Assembly (NCBI GenBank): GCA_045604155.1
Contig: JAZUNN010000084.1
Location: 1-34,484, forward strand
Source of the DNA: JAISGQ01 sp045604155
Lineage (GTDB): Bacteria > Bacillota > Clostridia > Oscillospirales > Acutalibacteraceae
Length of the DNA: 34,484 nucleotides
Direction of reading: 5' to 3'
The position numbers and the translations under genes are program-made. The notes below the pieces were generated by a model. That model saw nothing but the letters and a program-made list of their open reading frames with translations. It was not told the DNA's origin and did not search any database. This document shows, piece by piece, positions 1-10,445 of the stretch (position 1 is its first letter; each line of letters begins with the position of its first letter).

Positions 1-39
1 GCTTTTGCGGTCTCCCTTTAAGATGTATTTATGTTTTGC

Positions 40-96
40 TTGGCTCCCTCTGATGAGGGTGAGCTTTATCATGCAGGCATGATTTTGAGGGAGAGA
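40..96 (+). repeat. Palindromic intergenic repeat, copy 1
   Basis: Member of a dispersed family seen also at 2846, 4681, 28077 and 32031. First hairpin: CTCCCTC (44-50) faces GAGGG (55-59) across the loop TGAT, with a small bulge further out. Second hairpin: ATCATGC (68-74) with GCATGAT (77-83). It ends in TTTGAGGGAGAGA (84-96). The copy lies just downstream of the valS stop codon, in the opposite orientation to valS. Whether it also ends valS transcription is unknown; no T-tract follows on the valS strand. Confidence 0.75.
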
Positions 97-106
97 ACTG
101 ATTGAT

Positions 107-2728
<2,622 letters not shown>

Positions 2729-2781
2729 ATATATCAAATCCTTCCTTTAACGTCTGGGTTATTTACATAGTGCATTGTAAT

Positions 2782-2809
2782 ATTTTATCATATCCTGAAT
2801 TAATGTCAA
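2782..2809 (-). promoter_or_regulatory. Predicted valS promoter
   Basis: On the minus strand TTGACA (2804-2809) and TAAAAT (2782-2787) are separated by 16 bases. The expected start of transcription is near 2775, about 45 bases before the valS ATG. Confidence 0.7.
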
Positions 2810-2845
2810 CTATAAAAACTGTTATAACATAGACGAATGGGTATC

Positions 2846-2893
2846 TTGGCTCCCTCTGATGAGGGAGCTGTCACGAAGTGACTGAGGGAGAGA
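2846..2893 (+). repeat. Palindromic intergenic repeat, copy 2
   Basis: Full copy between the divergent valS and WYL-regulator genes. Hairpin I is GCTCCCTC (2849-2856) with GAGGGAGC (2861-2868), loop TGAT. Hairpin II is GTCAC (2870-2874) with GTGAC (2878-2882), loop GAA. The tail TGAGGGAGAGA (2883-2893) repeats the 3' arm of hairpin I, so the CTCCCTC strand has two possible partners. It lies upstream of both flanking promoters and is therefore probably not transcribed from either. Confidence 0.85.
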
Positions 2894-2935
2894 TAAACTC
2901 AGTCCCAACAATCGTACAAAAGTATGATTTTGTTG

Positions 2936-2964
2936 TTGCAATTTACAGTATAAAACATTATAAT
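2936..2964 (+). promoter_or_regulatory. Predicted promoter of the WYL regulator
   Basis: TTGCAA (2936-2941), a 17-base spacer and TATAAT (2959-2964). The ribosome binding site of the gene starts only 10 bases further on, so the leader is very short. Confidence 0.75.
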
Positions 2965-2986
2965 TTAATAAATGGAGGAGATAACT

Positions 2987-3988
2987 ATGGCAGGAAATCC
3001 AAAACAGAAAGTCAAACTGCTTTTTATGGCAGAAATATTTTTAAAGTACTCCGATGAAAAGCACTGCCTTCCCATAAAGGCGATAGAAGAAAAGCTTGCT
3101 GAAAAAGGCGTAATATGTGAGCGTAAATCCATTGCAAACGACATAAACATACTCAAAGAGGCAGGCATGGACATAAGAAAGGGCAACATACCCTCCCGAG
3201 GATTCTACCTTGCCGAGCATCAGTTTGTGATGGCTGAGCTGAGAATGCTTATAGATGCAGTGCAGTCTTCGCCATTTATATCAAGAAAAAAGACAAGAGA
3301 CCTTTCCGAAAAGCTCCTGTCACTTACAAGCGAATCCCAGGCGGAGCTTCTGAAGAGTCAGGTATATACAGAGGTTCGCAAAAAGAGCGACAACGAGGAG
3401 ATACTCCACAATATCGACACTATCCAGAACGCCATAAATCAGGGCAAAAAGATACGCTTTATCTACCACCACCGCCAGCTTGTCAATAACATTCCCGTCT
3501 TTGACGCAGGCAAGGATTTTGTCATAAGTCCCTATGCAACCATGTGGGACAGCGATAAATATTATCTTGTGGGCAACTATGAAAAATATGATGATCTTTC
3601 TCACTACAGGATCGACCGTATAAAGCGTGTTGAGATACTCAAGGACGATGCAAGACCCTTCCAGCAGGTGTGCAATTATGCCACAAAGTTCGACGTCGCT
3701 GACTATGCAAACAGGGTTTTCAATATGTTCTCGGGCGATAACCCCGAGCCAATCGAGCTTGAGTGCGAAATGCCCCTGCTTGATTCCATAATAGAAACCT
3801 TCGGATTGAATATCCCCTACAAGCAGATATCCGATGATAAATTCAGCGTAAAGGTATATGCAGTAGCCAATGAGGGTTTTGCACGCTGGGTGCTGAATTT
3901 CGCAGGAGGAGTGGTGGTAAAATCCCCTGCAAGCCTTGTGCAGATACTGAGAAAGATTGTATTCAAGATGAACATGACCTACAGATAA
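2987..3988 (+). CDS. WYL-domain transcriptional regulator
   Basis: Putative DNA-binding regulator of 333 residues. The N-terminal part (about residues 8-75) looks like a winged helix-turn-helix (KAIEEKLAEKGVICERKSIANDI, where the residues up to SIANDI fit a recognition-helix region). The WYL domain spans roughly 140-220, with the motif region SPYATMWDSDKYYLVG at about 181-196; here the name-giving W-Y-L reads Y-Y-L. WYL proteins bind ligands, often nucleotides or nucleic acid, and control stress, defence or unknown genes. The ATG at 2987 is preferred over the ATG at 2972 because GGAGGAG (2974-2980) then lies 6 bases upstream as a good ribosome binding site. It is followed after 12 bases by a membrane-protein gene, whose ribosome binding site overlaps this gene's stop codon, so the two are probably one operon. 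The regulated target is not evident. Confidence 0.85.
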   Translation: MAGNPKQKVKLLFMAEIFLKYSDEKHCLPIKAIEEKLAEKGVICERKSIANDINILKEAGMDIRKGNIPSRGFYLAEHQFVMAELRMLIDAVQSSPFISRKKTRDLSEKLLSLTSESQAELLKSQVYTEVRKKSDNEEILHNIDTIQNAINQGKKIRFIYHHRQLVNNIPVFDAGKDFVISPYATMWDSDKYYLVGNYEKYDDLSHYRIDRIKRVEILKDDARPFQQVCNYATKFDVADYANRVFNMFSGDNPEPIELECEMPLLDSIIETFGLNIPYKQISDDKFSVKVYAVANEGFARWVLNFAGGVVVKSPASLVQILRKIVFKMNMTYR

Positions 3989-4000
3989 GGAGAAATCAGA

Positions 4001-4693
4001 ATGCTTGATGCCAAAGCAAAGGTGCCTGCAATATCCGCATTTGCACTGCTTTCCCTTGTGATATTTGCCGTTGCATCAATGCTCGCCTGCTCTTTCGTGA
4101 CAAGATGGTACGGCATAATAGTCGGCTTGGTGCTCATGATAGCGGCAATACCCTTCCACTGCCTCGGCAAAAAGGAAAAATGGGGCTATATAGTCAGCTT
4201 CCTGCTCAATTCCATAGGAAGCGGATTTTCCCTGTCGGCAGTGTATATTAAAAACGGATATGAGATAAAATTAATCGATATGCTTTTGGCAATAATACCC
4301 TCGGCGGCAATTCTTCTGTTCGCCTGCCTCATGCTTCAGTTTTTCGGAAAATCGAAGAAAGCAACCGTAGCCCTTGCCTGTATAGCAGATGTTGTCATGA
4401 TGGCGGTTTACATAATGCGGTGGATAACCAAGGACAATGATGTGTTTGACAGCTTTGCATTTTTCTCACTGCTTATGACACTTTTCTATATCTGCATTTT
4501 CGGTTTTGCGGTAAACCACGAAAAGCGAAAAACATTGAGATTCATATCCTTCGGCAGCTTCGGAGCATTCATAGCTGTTGCATTTGTTGCGGCGTTCATA
4601 GTGTCCGAGGGGGAGGTTCTGGACGGAATAGAGGTTCTGGCAGATACAGATACAGGGGTAAGAAAAGGCAGAAAAAAGAAAACCTCCCTCTGA
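4001..4693 (+). CDS. Polytopic membrane protein of unknown function
   Basis: 230 residues with about seven hydrophobic segments and a short, strongly basic C-terminal tail (RKGRKKKTSL). I do not recognise a family. The ATG at 4001 has AGGAGA at 3988-3993, overlapping the stop codon of the WYL regulator gene, so translation is probably coupled and the protein may be part of the same response. The last codons and the stop (TGA at 4691-4693) lie inside a degenerate copy of the palindromic repeat, suggesting that repeat insertion or decay fixed the present C-terminus. A rho-independent terminator follows at 4732-4758. Confidence 0.75.
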   Translation: MLDAKAKVPAISAFALLSLVIFAVASMLACSFVTRWYGIIVGLVLMIAAIPFHCLGKKEKWGYIVSFLLNSIGSGFSLSAVYIKNGYEIKLIDMLLAIIPSAAILLFACLMLQFFGKSKKATVALACIADVVMMAVYIMRWITKDNDVFDSFAFFSLLMTLFYICIFGFAVNHEKRKTLRFISFGSFGAFIAVAFVAAFIVSEGEVLDGIEVLADTDTGVRKGRKKKTSL

Positions 4694-4704
4694 CGAGGAA
4701 GGTT
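4681..4704 (+). repeat. Palindromic repeat, degenerate copy 3 (first hairpin only)
   Basis: AACCTCCCTC (4681-4690) and GAGGAAGGTT (4695-4704) form a 10-bp arm pair with one mismatch around the loop TGAC, matching hairpin I of the intergenic repeat family. The second hairpin and the GAGGGAGAGA tail are missing or unrecognisable. It overlaps the 3' end of the membrane-protein gene and supplies its stop codon. Confidence 0.55.
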
Positions 4705-4731
4705 ATAAAAAGGTTCTTTGACAAGCTGAAA

Positions 4732-4758
4732 GACCTCTCCTCAAGGAGAGGCCTTTTT
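4732..4758 (+). terminator. Rho-independent terminator after the WYL operon
   Basis: CCTCTCC (4734-4740) pairs with GGAGAGG (4745-4751), loop TCAA, followed by CC and five T. The convergent gene ends at 4783, so the hairpin may also slow transcription from the other side, but the T-run on that strand is weak. Confidence 0.75.
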
Positions 4759-4782
4759 CATTTCAAAAAGATTTTTAGATAA

Positions 4783-5766
4783 TTAAAAGCTTTTGTCAAT
4801 ATACTGTTTAAATTCATCCTGCGAGAGAATCTTTTTGTATGGAGCAAAAAGATCATCAAAAAGCTTGGTATAATTTATACTGAAAATGGGTGATGATTCA
4901 CGATCAGAGTAAACGGCAAGATTGTCGGTTGCCTTGTTGTCCTTTGAATATATAACAAAAAAGCGTTTGTATTTTTGAATAGCGCGCTGATCATCGATCA
5001 ATATCCAACAGCTTTCCTTCTTTTTGAGGATTTTGTGCTCATAGGCTATAACGTAATTACAGCCTTTCTGTATATCCTTTATCGGACGGTAATATCCTGA
5101 TTCTTTTTCATCCTCAAAAAGACAGGGAATGAAAAAGAAAAATACAGCAATATAAATACAATATGCTATCGGTGTAAGAATCAGTACAGCGATGGACAGT
5201 ATGATTGTATCGTTGATATATCTGTAAAGAGGGTGGGTCATTTTATTATTTGAACCTGTTCCGTCCCAGTAATCTTTTTTAAGACCGTGTTCCATTGCGT
5301 ATTGTGACATTTCTTCGCCTGACAGAGCTTTCATATATGGAATGAAGAAATCGTTATAAATCATACAATACGGAGAGTACGATAAATTCATATATGTATA
5401 TCTTTCGCCGTTTTTAAATATATAGAATGCTCTGTCAGCTTTTGAATCATCTCCGCTGTTGTTATGATATACAACAAAGGTTTTTCTGAACCTCTTTATT
5501 GCATCCTGATCATCTATAACTGTCCAGTATTTTTCACCTGTGTTCTGTTCGGAGGTGTAGTAAGCCACGACATATGTGTTGCCTTCATCATATGCATCTT
5601 CAATTGGTCGGCTGAATAGGTATTCCGCGCCAATTTGAGGGACAAGAAAAAAGAAAAGACCAACAAAAGCACCATATAGTATCGGGCTCAATAATAAAAC
5701 GATCAGTGCATATATAATTGCTTTTTGAAAGAGCCACAGCAAAGGCTTTGATGCACGTTTATTCAT
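4783..5766 (-). CDS. Membrane protein with two tandem homologous halves, unknown function
   Basis: 327 residues made of two copies of one module. Each half has a hydrophobic segment (about 17-43 and 187-214), a proline-marked membrane exit (FFFLVP / FFFFIP), then R-P-I-x-D (53-57 / 227-231), a beta-rich stretch with IDDQDAIKRFRK (84-95) or IDDQRAIQKYKR (257-268), and an ending PYMKALSGEEMSQY (143-156) or PYKKILSQDEFKQY (309-322). The offset between halves is about 173 residues at IDDQ and 166 at the end. I know no function for this module. The topology suggests two membrane anchors, each followed by a soluble domain. It is the last gene of a three-gene minus-strand operon, 44 bases after the aldo/keto reductase. 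The ribosome binding site is weak (GGGAG about 12 bases upstream). Confidence 0.75.
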   Translation of the reverse strand: MNKRASKPLLWLFQKAIIYALIVLLLSPILYGAFVGLFFFLVPQIGAEYLFSRPIEDAYDEGNTYVVAYYTSEQNTGEKYWTVIDDQDAIKRFRKTFVVYHNNSGDDSKADRAFYIFKNGERYTYMNLSYSPYCMIYNDFFIPYMKALSGEEMSQYAMEHGLKKDYWDGTGSNNKMTHPLYRYINDTIILSIAVLILTPIAYCIYIAVFFFFIPCLFEDEKESGYYRPIKDIQKGCNYVIAYEHKILKKKESCWILIDDQRAIQKYKRFFVIYSKDNKATDNLAVYSDRESSPIFSINYTKLFDDLFAPYKKILSQDEFKQYIDKSF

Positions 5767-5810
5767 TGCGGATCACGACTCCCACTCTGTCTGAGATTGA
5801 ACAGCAGATT

Positions 5811-6818
5811 TTATTTCAGAAAGGTCTTGTAATCCTCGTAATTTCTCTTGAGCAGATTGGGAGTGTCAAGTCCGTAGGGGCATTTTGCCTTGCACTGACC
5901 GCACTCAATGCAGTTTTCTATCTTCTTCATCATCGCCTGACCGCCCTCGGACAGGTGTCCTGCAGTGGGCGAGCGGCGAAGAAGCAGAGACATTCTCGCG
6001 CAGGTGTTTATCTCAATATCCATGGGGCATGGCATACAGTAGCCGCAGCCGCGGCAGAAATCGCCTGTCAGCTCAAGTCTTTCCTTTTCGATATATTCCT
6101 TTATTTCCTCTGTCATGACAGGGGGATTTTCATTATAGGAAAGGAACTCGTCAAGCTCGCTTTCCTTCTGAATGCCCCATATGGGCGCAACGGGGTGCTG
6201 AGCGAGGAAAGCATAAGCCGCCTCGGAACGTGTTATCAGACCGCCTGCGAGAGCCTTCATGCAGATAAAGCCAACATCGTGCTCTTCGCACAGTCTGACC
6301 AGAGCTTCTTCCTTTTCGCCTGCAAGATAGGAGAAAGGAAACTGCAAGGTTTCATAAAGTCCCGATAAAACAGCCTCCTCGGCAACGGTATAGCGGTGAT
6401 TTGTAAAGCCGATATGCCTTATCATGCCTTTTTCCTTTGCCTCAAGCATAGCCTCATAAAGCCCTGTGCCGTCATCGGGCTTGGGACAGAAGGCGGGATT
6501 ATGGAACTGATAAATATCAATATAATCGGTCTTTAAAAGAGTCAGGCTGGTGTTCAGGTGTTCCCAAAAGATCTTGACATCTGTTGCCCCTGTCTTGGTG
6601 GAGATTATGATATTCTCCCTCACATCATGAAGAGCAAGTCCCAGCTTTTCCTCACTGTCGGTATATGACCTTGCGGTATCGAAATAATTAATTCCGTTGT
6701 CGTAAGCCTTGCGGAGAATACGGCAGCCCTCTTCGATGCTGACCCTCTGTACAGGCAGTGCGCCGAAGCCGTTTTTTGTGACCATGAGGTCGGTTTTTCC
6801 AAGGCGAACCATTTCCAT
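5811..6818 (-). CDS. Aldo/keto reductase with C-terminal 2x[4Fe-4S] ferredoxin domain
   Basis: 335 residues. Residues 1-240 form the aldo/keto reductase barrel with the catalytic tetrad visible: D47, Y52, K75 and H106. The C-terminus carries two four-cysteine clusters, C255/C258/C261/C264 followed by Pro, and C303/C306/C309/C313 followed by Pro, the pattern of two [4Fe-4S] centres. Such proteins are common in strict anaerobes; they are annotated as predicted oxidoreductases and the physiological substrate is usually unknown. A ferredoxin-like electron route to or from NAD(P)H is inference. The ATG at 6818 has AGGGAG 8 bases upstream; the second ATG two codons later is less well spaced. It lies 18 bases after the DUF4003 gene and is co-transcribed with it. 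Confidence 0.93.
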   Translation of the reverse strand: MEMVRLGKTDLMVTKNGFGALPVQRVSIEEGCRILRKAYDNGINYFDTARSYTDSEEKLGLALHDVRENIIISTKTGATDVKIFWEHLNTSLTLLKTDYIDIYQFHNPAFCPKPDDGTGLYEAMLEAKEKGMIRHIGFTNHRYTVAEEAVLSGLYETLQFPFSYLAGEKEEALVRLCEEHDVGFICMKALAGGLITRSEAAYAFLAQHPVAPIWGIQKESELDEFLSYNENPPVMTEEIKEYIEKERLELTGDFCRGCGYCMPCPMDIEINTCARMSLLLRRSPTAGHLSEGGQAMMKKIENCIECGQCKAKCPYGLDTPNLLKRNYEDYKTFLK

Positions 6819-6836
6819 AAGTGTTACTCCCTGATA

Positions 6837-7817
6837 TCAGTCTGAAGAAGCCGATGATGCAGCGATTGACGCAGCGATTACGGCTGTTGTGGCAGCTTGC
6901 TGAGCTGCGATAAGTGCAATGGAAGCAGATGCTGCAGCGGTGCCGGAAAGTGTATCTGCACAGTAATCGCTTGCTGTAAGTGCAGCAGCGTGCATAAGCC
7001 TTGTGGCTTTTGGAACTCCCCAGAAACCGTAACCCTTCTGAGTTGAAAGAAAATCGTCAATTTCCGCAACATTTGCAGCAAGGGTGCATATATCGCCGGG
7101 CAAAACAGCCAGAGATGCCAGCACAGAAAGCTCATATCTCTTGCTGTACTTTTTACCAAGCTTCTTAAGTTCCTCGAAAAGATCAATGGCTCTCTGACAG
7201 TTTTCTCTTATGTTTCCGCCTGCAAGAGCAATGACCTGAGACATAGACTGAACATAGTTGCCGTATTTGAAAACAGGCTTGAGAGTGCGATAGCAGAATT
7301 CCATATCTTCCATAAGCGCACTGTCATTCTGTGTGGAGAATGCAAGAAGCAGTGAGAAAACAGCATCTTCCGAAGCTGTCAGCATTGGATGCTCTTTTCT
7401 CATGAGCTTAAAAATGCTGCGGCCTCGCTGGGCAATAGCTTCTGCTCCGTCTGCATCTGTCATGTCGGAGATTACGGCGGCAGCATACGCAAGGTACTGG
7501 GTTGCGGGAAAGCAGGTTTTCAGCGCCTTGTATATTTCAGTAATACTGACGATTTTTTCATCCGGGTTATCACAGAGAGCAAGCTTTGTGATAACCGGCA
7601 GCTCAACAATACCTCTGAATGATGAGAAAATACCGGTGTTTGCTTTTATAAGAGCCCTGCAGTTGAGCATCTTTTCTTCGTCAGGAGCAATGTCCTTTGC
7701 AGAAAACTCCAATGCGCATATGGGGAATATAAAGGTGTTTTCCCAGCGGAATGTTTTTTTGATGATATCTCTGCTTTTTATAAAGTTGTCGCAGGTTTTG
7801 ATTAATGAATCCCTCAT
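6837..7817 (-). CDS. DUF4003-family protein
   Basis: 326 residues, predicted soluble and largely alpha-helical, resembling the DUF4003 family of Firmicutes, for which no function is established. The helical repeats have the look of a scaffold. The C-terminus is very rich in Ala and Ser (roughly residues 275-326, e.g. AAASASIALIAAQQAATTAV) and may be a hydrophobic helical hairpin. The ATG at 7817 has AAAGGAAA just upstream. It is the first gene of the operon, with its own strong promoter at 7851-7879 placed back to back with the lon promoter. Confidence 0.75.
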   Translation of the reverse strand: MRDSLIKTCDNFIKSRDIIKKTFRWENTFIFPICALEFSAKDIAPDEEKMLNCRALIKANTGIFSSFRGIVELPVITKLALCDNPDEKIVSITEIYKALKTCFPATQYLAYAAAVISDMTDADGAEAIAQRGRSIFKLMRKEHPMLTASEDAVFSLLLAFSTQNDSALMEDMEFCYRTLKPVFKYGNYVQSMSQVIALAGGNIRENCQRAIDLFEELKKLGKKYSKRYELSVLASLAVLPGDICTLAANVAEIDDFLSTQKGYGFWGVPKATRLMHAAALTASDYCADTLSGTAAASASIALIAAQQAATTAVIAASIAASSASSD

Positions 7818-7850
7818 GATATATTTCCTTTCAATACTTTACTCAGTTGA

Positions 7851-7879
7851 ATTATACAGCCATAAGAAATGCTTTTCAA
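7851..7879 (-). promoter_or_regulatory. Predicted promoter of the DUF4003 operon
   Basis: Minus-strand TTGAAA (7874-7879), 17-base spacer, TATAAT (7851-7856). Divergent from the lon promoter; the two -35 boxes are 40 bases apart. Confidence 0.75.
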
Positions 7880-7919
7880 TATTCTATTTTTAAACAATTT
7901 TTTAAACAACATTTATCTG

Positions 7920-7948
7920 TTGAAACATACATTTATAATTGTTATAAT
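7920..7948 (+). promoter_or_regulatory. Predicted lon promoter
   Basis: TTGAAA (7920-7925), 17-base spacer, TATAAT (7943-7948). Transcription should start near 7955, giving a leader of about 75 bases. No CIRCE or CtsR-type operator was recognised; two direct repeats TTTAAACAA (7889-7897 and 7901-7909) lie just upstream. Confidence 0.75.
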
Positions 7949-8030
7949 AGAACACACATCGAAGACGATGAATTGCCACTGCCGACAAGCGTACATACGC
8001 AGAAAATATATTACGGAGAAAATAAGATAT

Positions 8031-10445
8031 ATGAGCGAAAAATTATACAAGATACTTCCGGTCATATTCATAGAAAACCGTGTGGTACTGCCTGGCGTCA
8101 CCGAACGGATGATGCTGGAGGATGATTCAAACCTCAACGGAGTGAAATATGCCATCGAGCACGCAAGCGGAGCAATCCTTGTACCAAAAATGGGAGAGGA
8201 TGCGGTCAGAAATCTTGAAATGGAAAAGATAGGCGTGCTCTGTTCATTTGAGAAAGTGATTAAACGTCACAACGGCAAGCGAATAATGCTTGAAGTTACC
8301 GGAAAACGCAGAATGTGTATACGTGAAACCCACCGTGAATTCGGTGCGGTTATCGCAACTGCTGAAGAAATTGCGGAAGGCTTTGTTGAAAATTATCAGG
8401 AAGCCTCTGCATATATTCAGCTTTTAAAGGACAGTGTGCTGTCAATGCCTGACAGCGCAGCGTTGGATGCGCCGACTTCACAGATATGGGACACCATAAA
8501 CAGAAGCAAGAATGTAGGCTCCATGTCAGACCTTATTGCACATTACGTGATAAGAAGCACAAGTGTCAAGCATGAGGTCCTTCTCCAGCTTGAACACGCA
8601 GCAAGAGCGGCAGTCGTTCTTGAAGCAATACGCAGCATAAGTGCCATAACCGATATACAGAGAAACATTGACCGCAAGGTTGCGGAAAACATAGAAAAGA
8701 ACCAGCGTGAATATTACCTTCGTGAGCAGATAAAGGTTATCTGGGAAGAGCTGGGCGAAGGAGATACCAACAACAAGGATGCGGAAAAATTCCGTGAAGC
8801 TGTAAAGAAGCTTGATATACCCGAGAAGACAGCAAAGCATCTTCTTACAGAATGTGATAAGCTTGCAAAGCTTCCCCAGGGCTCAAATGAGTCAGCAGTT
8901 TCAAGATCCTATCTTGAAACCTGTCTGTCACTGCCCTGGAACACATCAACAGAAGATAACCTTGATTTTGAAAGATGCGAAGCTATTCTCGAGCGTGACC
9001 ATTATGGCATGAAGAAGGTGAAGGAACGAATTCTTGAAAATGTAGCCGTAATGAAGCTTGCGCCTGAATCAAAGGGACAGATAATCTGTCTTGCAGGCCC
9101 TCCGGGAGTAGGTAAAACCTCCATCGCAAGGTCTGTAGCAGAAGCTCTGGGACGGGCATATGTAAGAGTATCACTTGGCGGTGTCCGTGACGAAGCTGAT
9201 ATAAGAGGTCACAGAAAGACCTACATAGGCGCAATGGCGGGACGTATAATCAAAGCGCTTGTCACCGCAGGTACAAACAATCCTCTGATTCTTCTTGACG
9301 AAGTTGACAAGCTTTCAAGCGACTACAGGGGAGACCCCTGTGCAGCACTGCTTGAGGTTCTCGATCCAGAGCAGAACAGCGGCTTTACAGATCACTATGT
9401 TGAAGTGCCTTTTGACCTTTCAAAGGTGCTGTTTATAACAACCGCAAACGATCTCTCCATGATTCCTGCACCTCTTCGTGACAGAATGGACATAATCAGC
9501 ATGGACAGCTACACTCACGAAGAAAAAATGATAATCGCCCGCAGGCATCTTATTCCCAAGCAGCTTAAAAAGAGCGGTCTCAACGGCAACACATTCCGTA
9601 TTGATGACGTGGCTCTTTCTGCAGTTATCAGCGATTACACAAGAGAATCGGGCGTCCGAAATCTGGAGCGCAGAATAGCATCTCTCATGCGCAAAGCCGC
9701 AAAGCAGATAGCATCTGAAAGTGCAAAACGAGTGACTGTAAAGGAATCATCTCTTAAGGATATGCTCGGTGCACCCAGACATAAGAAATCCGCCAACGTA
9801 AAGTTTACCGAGTGCGGTGTTGTTAACGGTCTTGCATGGACCTCTGCAGGCGGTGAGCTGCTTGAGATGGAAATTGCACTGTTTGAGGGAAGCGGCAAGC
9901 TTACACTTACAGGCTCTCTCGGCGATGTAATGAAAGAGTCTGCACAGATAGCAGTAAATGCAGTGCGTGGCTACAGCAAACGCCTGGGAACAGATCCTGA
10001 TTTTTACAAAAAATACGATATCCATATTCATGCCCCGGAGGGTGCAGTACCCAAGGACGGTCCTTCAGCAGGTATAACCATGGCCACAGCTCTTGTTTCA
10101 GCACTGACAGGCAAACCCTGCCGCAATGATGTTGCAATGACAGGTGAAATAACCCTTCTCGGCAGAGTTCTGCCCATAGGAGGACTTAAAGAAAAATCCA
10201 TGGCAGCATATATAAACGGAATTACCACAGTGATAATTCCGAAGGCCAACGAACCCGATTTAGATGAGATAAGCGAAACCGTAAAAAACAGTGTTCGCTT
10301 TGTCTGTGCAGAAAAGCTTGAGGATGTATTGAACGAAATGTTCTCTTTTCACGAAACAGAAGTTGTCTGTGCCGAGATTGAAGAAGAAAAAATAACTGTT
10401 GCAGCAGGAGGGAATTTTGATGAATCTTCTGAAAGCAGAGTTTGA
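8031..10445 (+). CDS. lon: ATP-dependent protease Lon
   Basis: Cytoplasmic AAA+ serine protease degrading misfolded and regulatory proteins; 804 residues. The order is: N-terminal substrate-binding region with the start ILPVIFIENRVVLPG; coiled-coil linker; Walker A GPPGVGKT at 356-363; Walker B LILLDE at 419-424; and a C-terminal protease domain with catalytic Ser679 (KDGPSAG) and Lys722 (GGLKEKS), exactly the numbering of E. coli Lon. The reading frame is open further upstream to 7869, but the ATG at 8031 is chosen because CGGAG (8014-8018) precedes it, it falls downstream of the promoter, and it matches the usual Lon N-terminus. The next gene, engB, starts inside its last 26 bases, a pairing well known in Bacillus and relatives. 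Confidence 0.97.
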   Translation: MSEKLYKILPVIFIENRVVLPGVTERMMLEDDSNLNGVKYAIEHASGAILVPKMGEDAVRNLEMEKIGVLCSFEKVIKRHNGKRIMLEVTGKRRMCIRETHREFGAVIATAEEIAEGFVENYQEASAYIQLLKDSVLSMPDSAALDAPTSQIWDTINRSKNVGSMSDLIAHYVIRSTSVKHEVLLQLEHAARAAVVLEAIRSISAITDIQRNIDRKVAENIEKNQREYYLREQIKVIWEELGEGDTNNKDAEKFREAVKKLDIPEKTAKHLLTECDKLAKLPQGSNESAVSRSYLETCLSLPWNTSTEDNLDFERCEAILERDHYGMKKVKERILENVAVMKLAPESKGQIICLAGPPGVGKTSIARSVAEALGRAYVRVSLGGVRDEADIRGHRKTYIGAMAGRIIKALVTAGTNNPLILLDEVDKLSSDYRGDPCAALLEVLDPEQNSGFTDHYVEVPFDLSKVLFITTANDLSMIPAPLRDRMDIISMDSYTHEEKMIIARRHLIPKQLKKSGLNGNTFRIDDVALSAVISDYTRESGVRNLERRIASLMRKAAKQIASESAKRVTVKESSLKDMLGAPRHKKSANVKFTECGVVNGLAWTSAGGELLEMEIALFEGSGKLTLTGSLGDVMKESAQIAVNAVRGYSKRLGTDPDFYKKYDIHIHAPEGAVPKDGPSAGITMATALVSALTGKPCRNDVAMTGEITLLGRVLPIGGLKEKSMAAYINGITTVIIPKANEPDLDEISETVKNSVRFVCAEKLEDVLNEMFSFHETEVVCAEIEEEKITVAAGGNFDESSESRV

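Noticed and set aside
2738..2850. T-box riboswitch upstream of valS
   Set aside because: The predicted leader is only about 45 bases and holds no T-box sequence or antiterminator fold.
2849..2882. Hammerhead-ribozyme-like core (CTGATGAG ... GAA) in the palindromic repeat
   Set aside because: The CUGANGA and GAA elements are present by letter, but the bases between them do not form a stem II, and CTGAYGAG is simply the loop and 3' arm of a simple hairpin.
7869..8030. N-terminal extension of Lon (54 residues)
   Set aside because: It contains the lon promoter at 7920-7948 and encodes an unrelated hydrophobic stretch; the usual Lon start and a ribosome binding site are at 8031.
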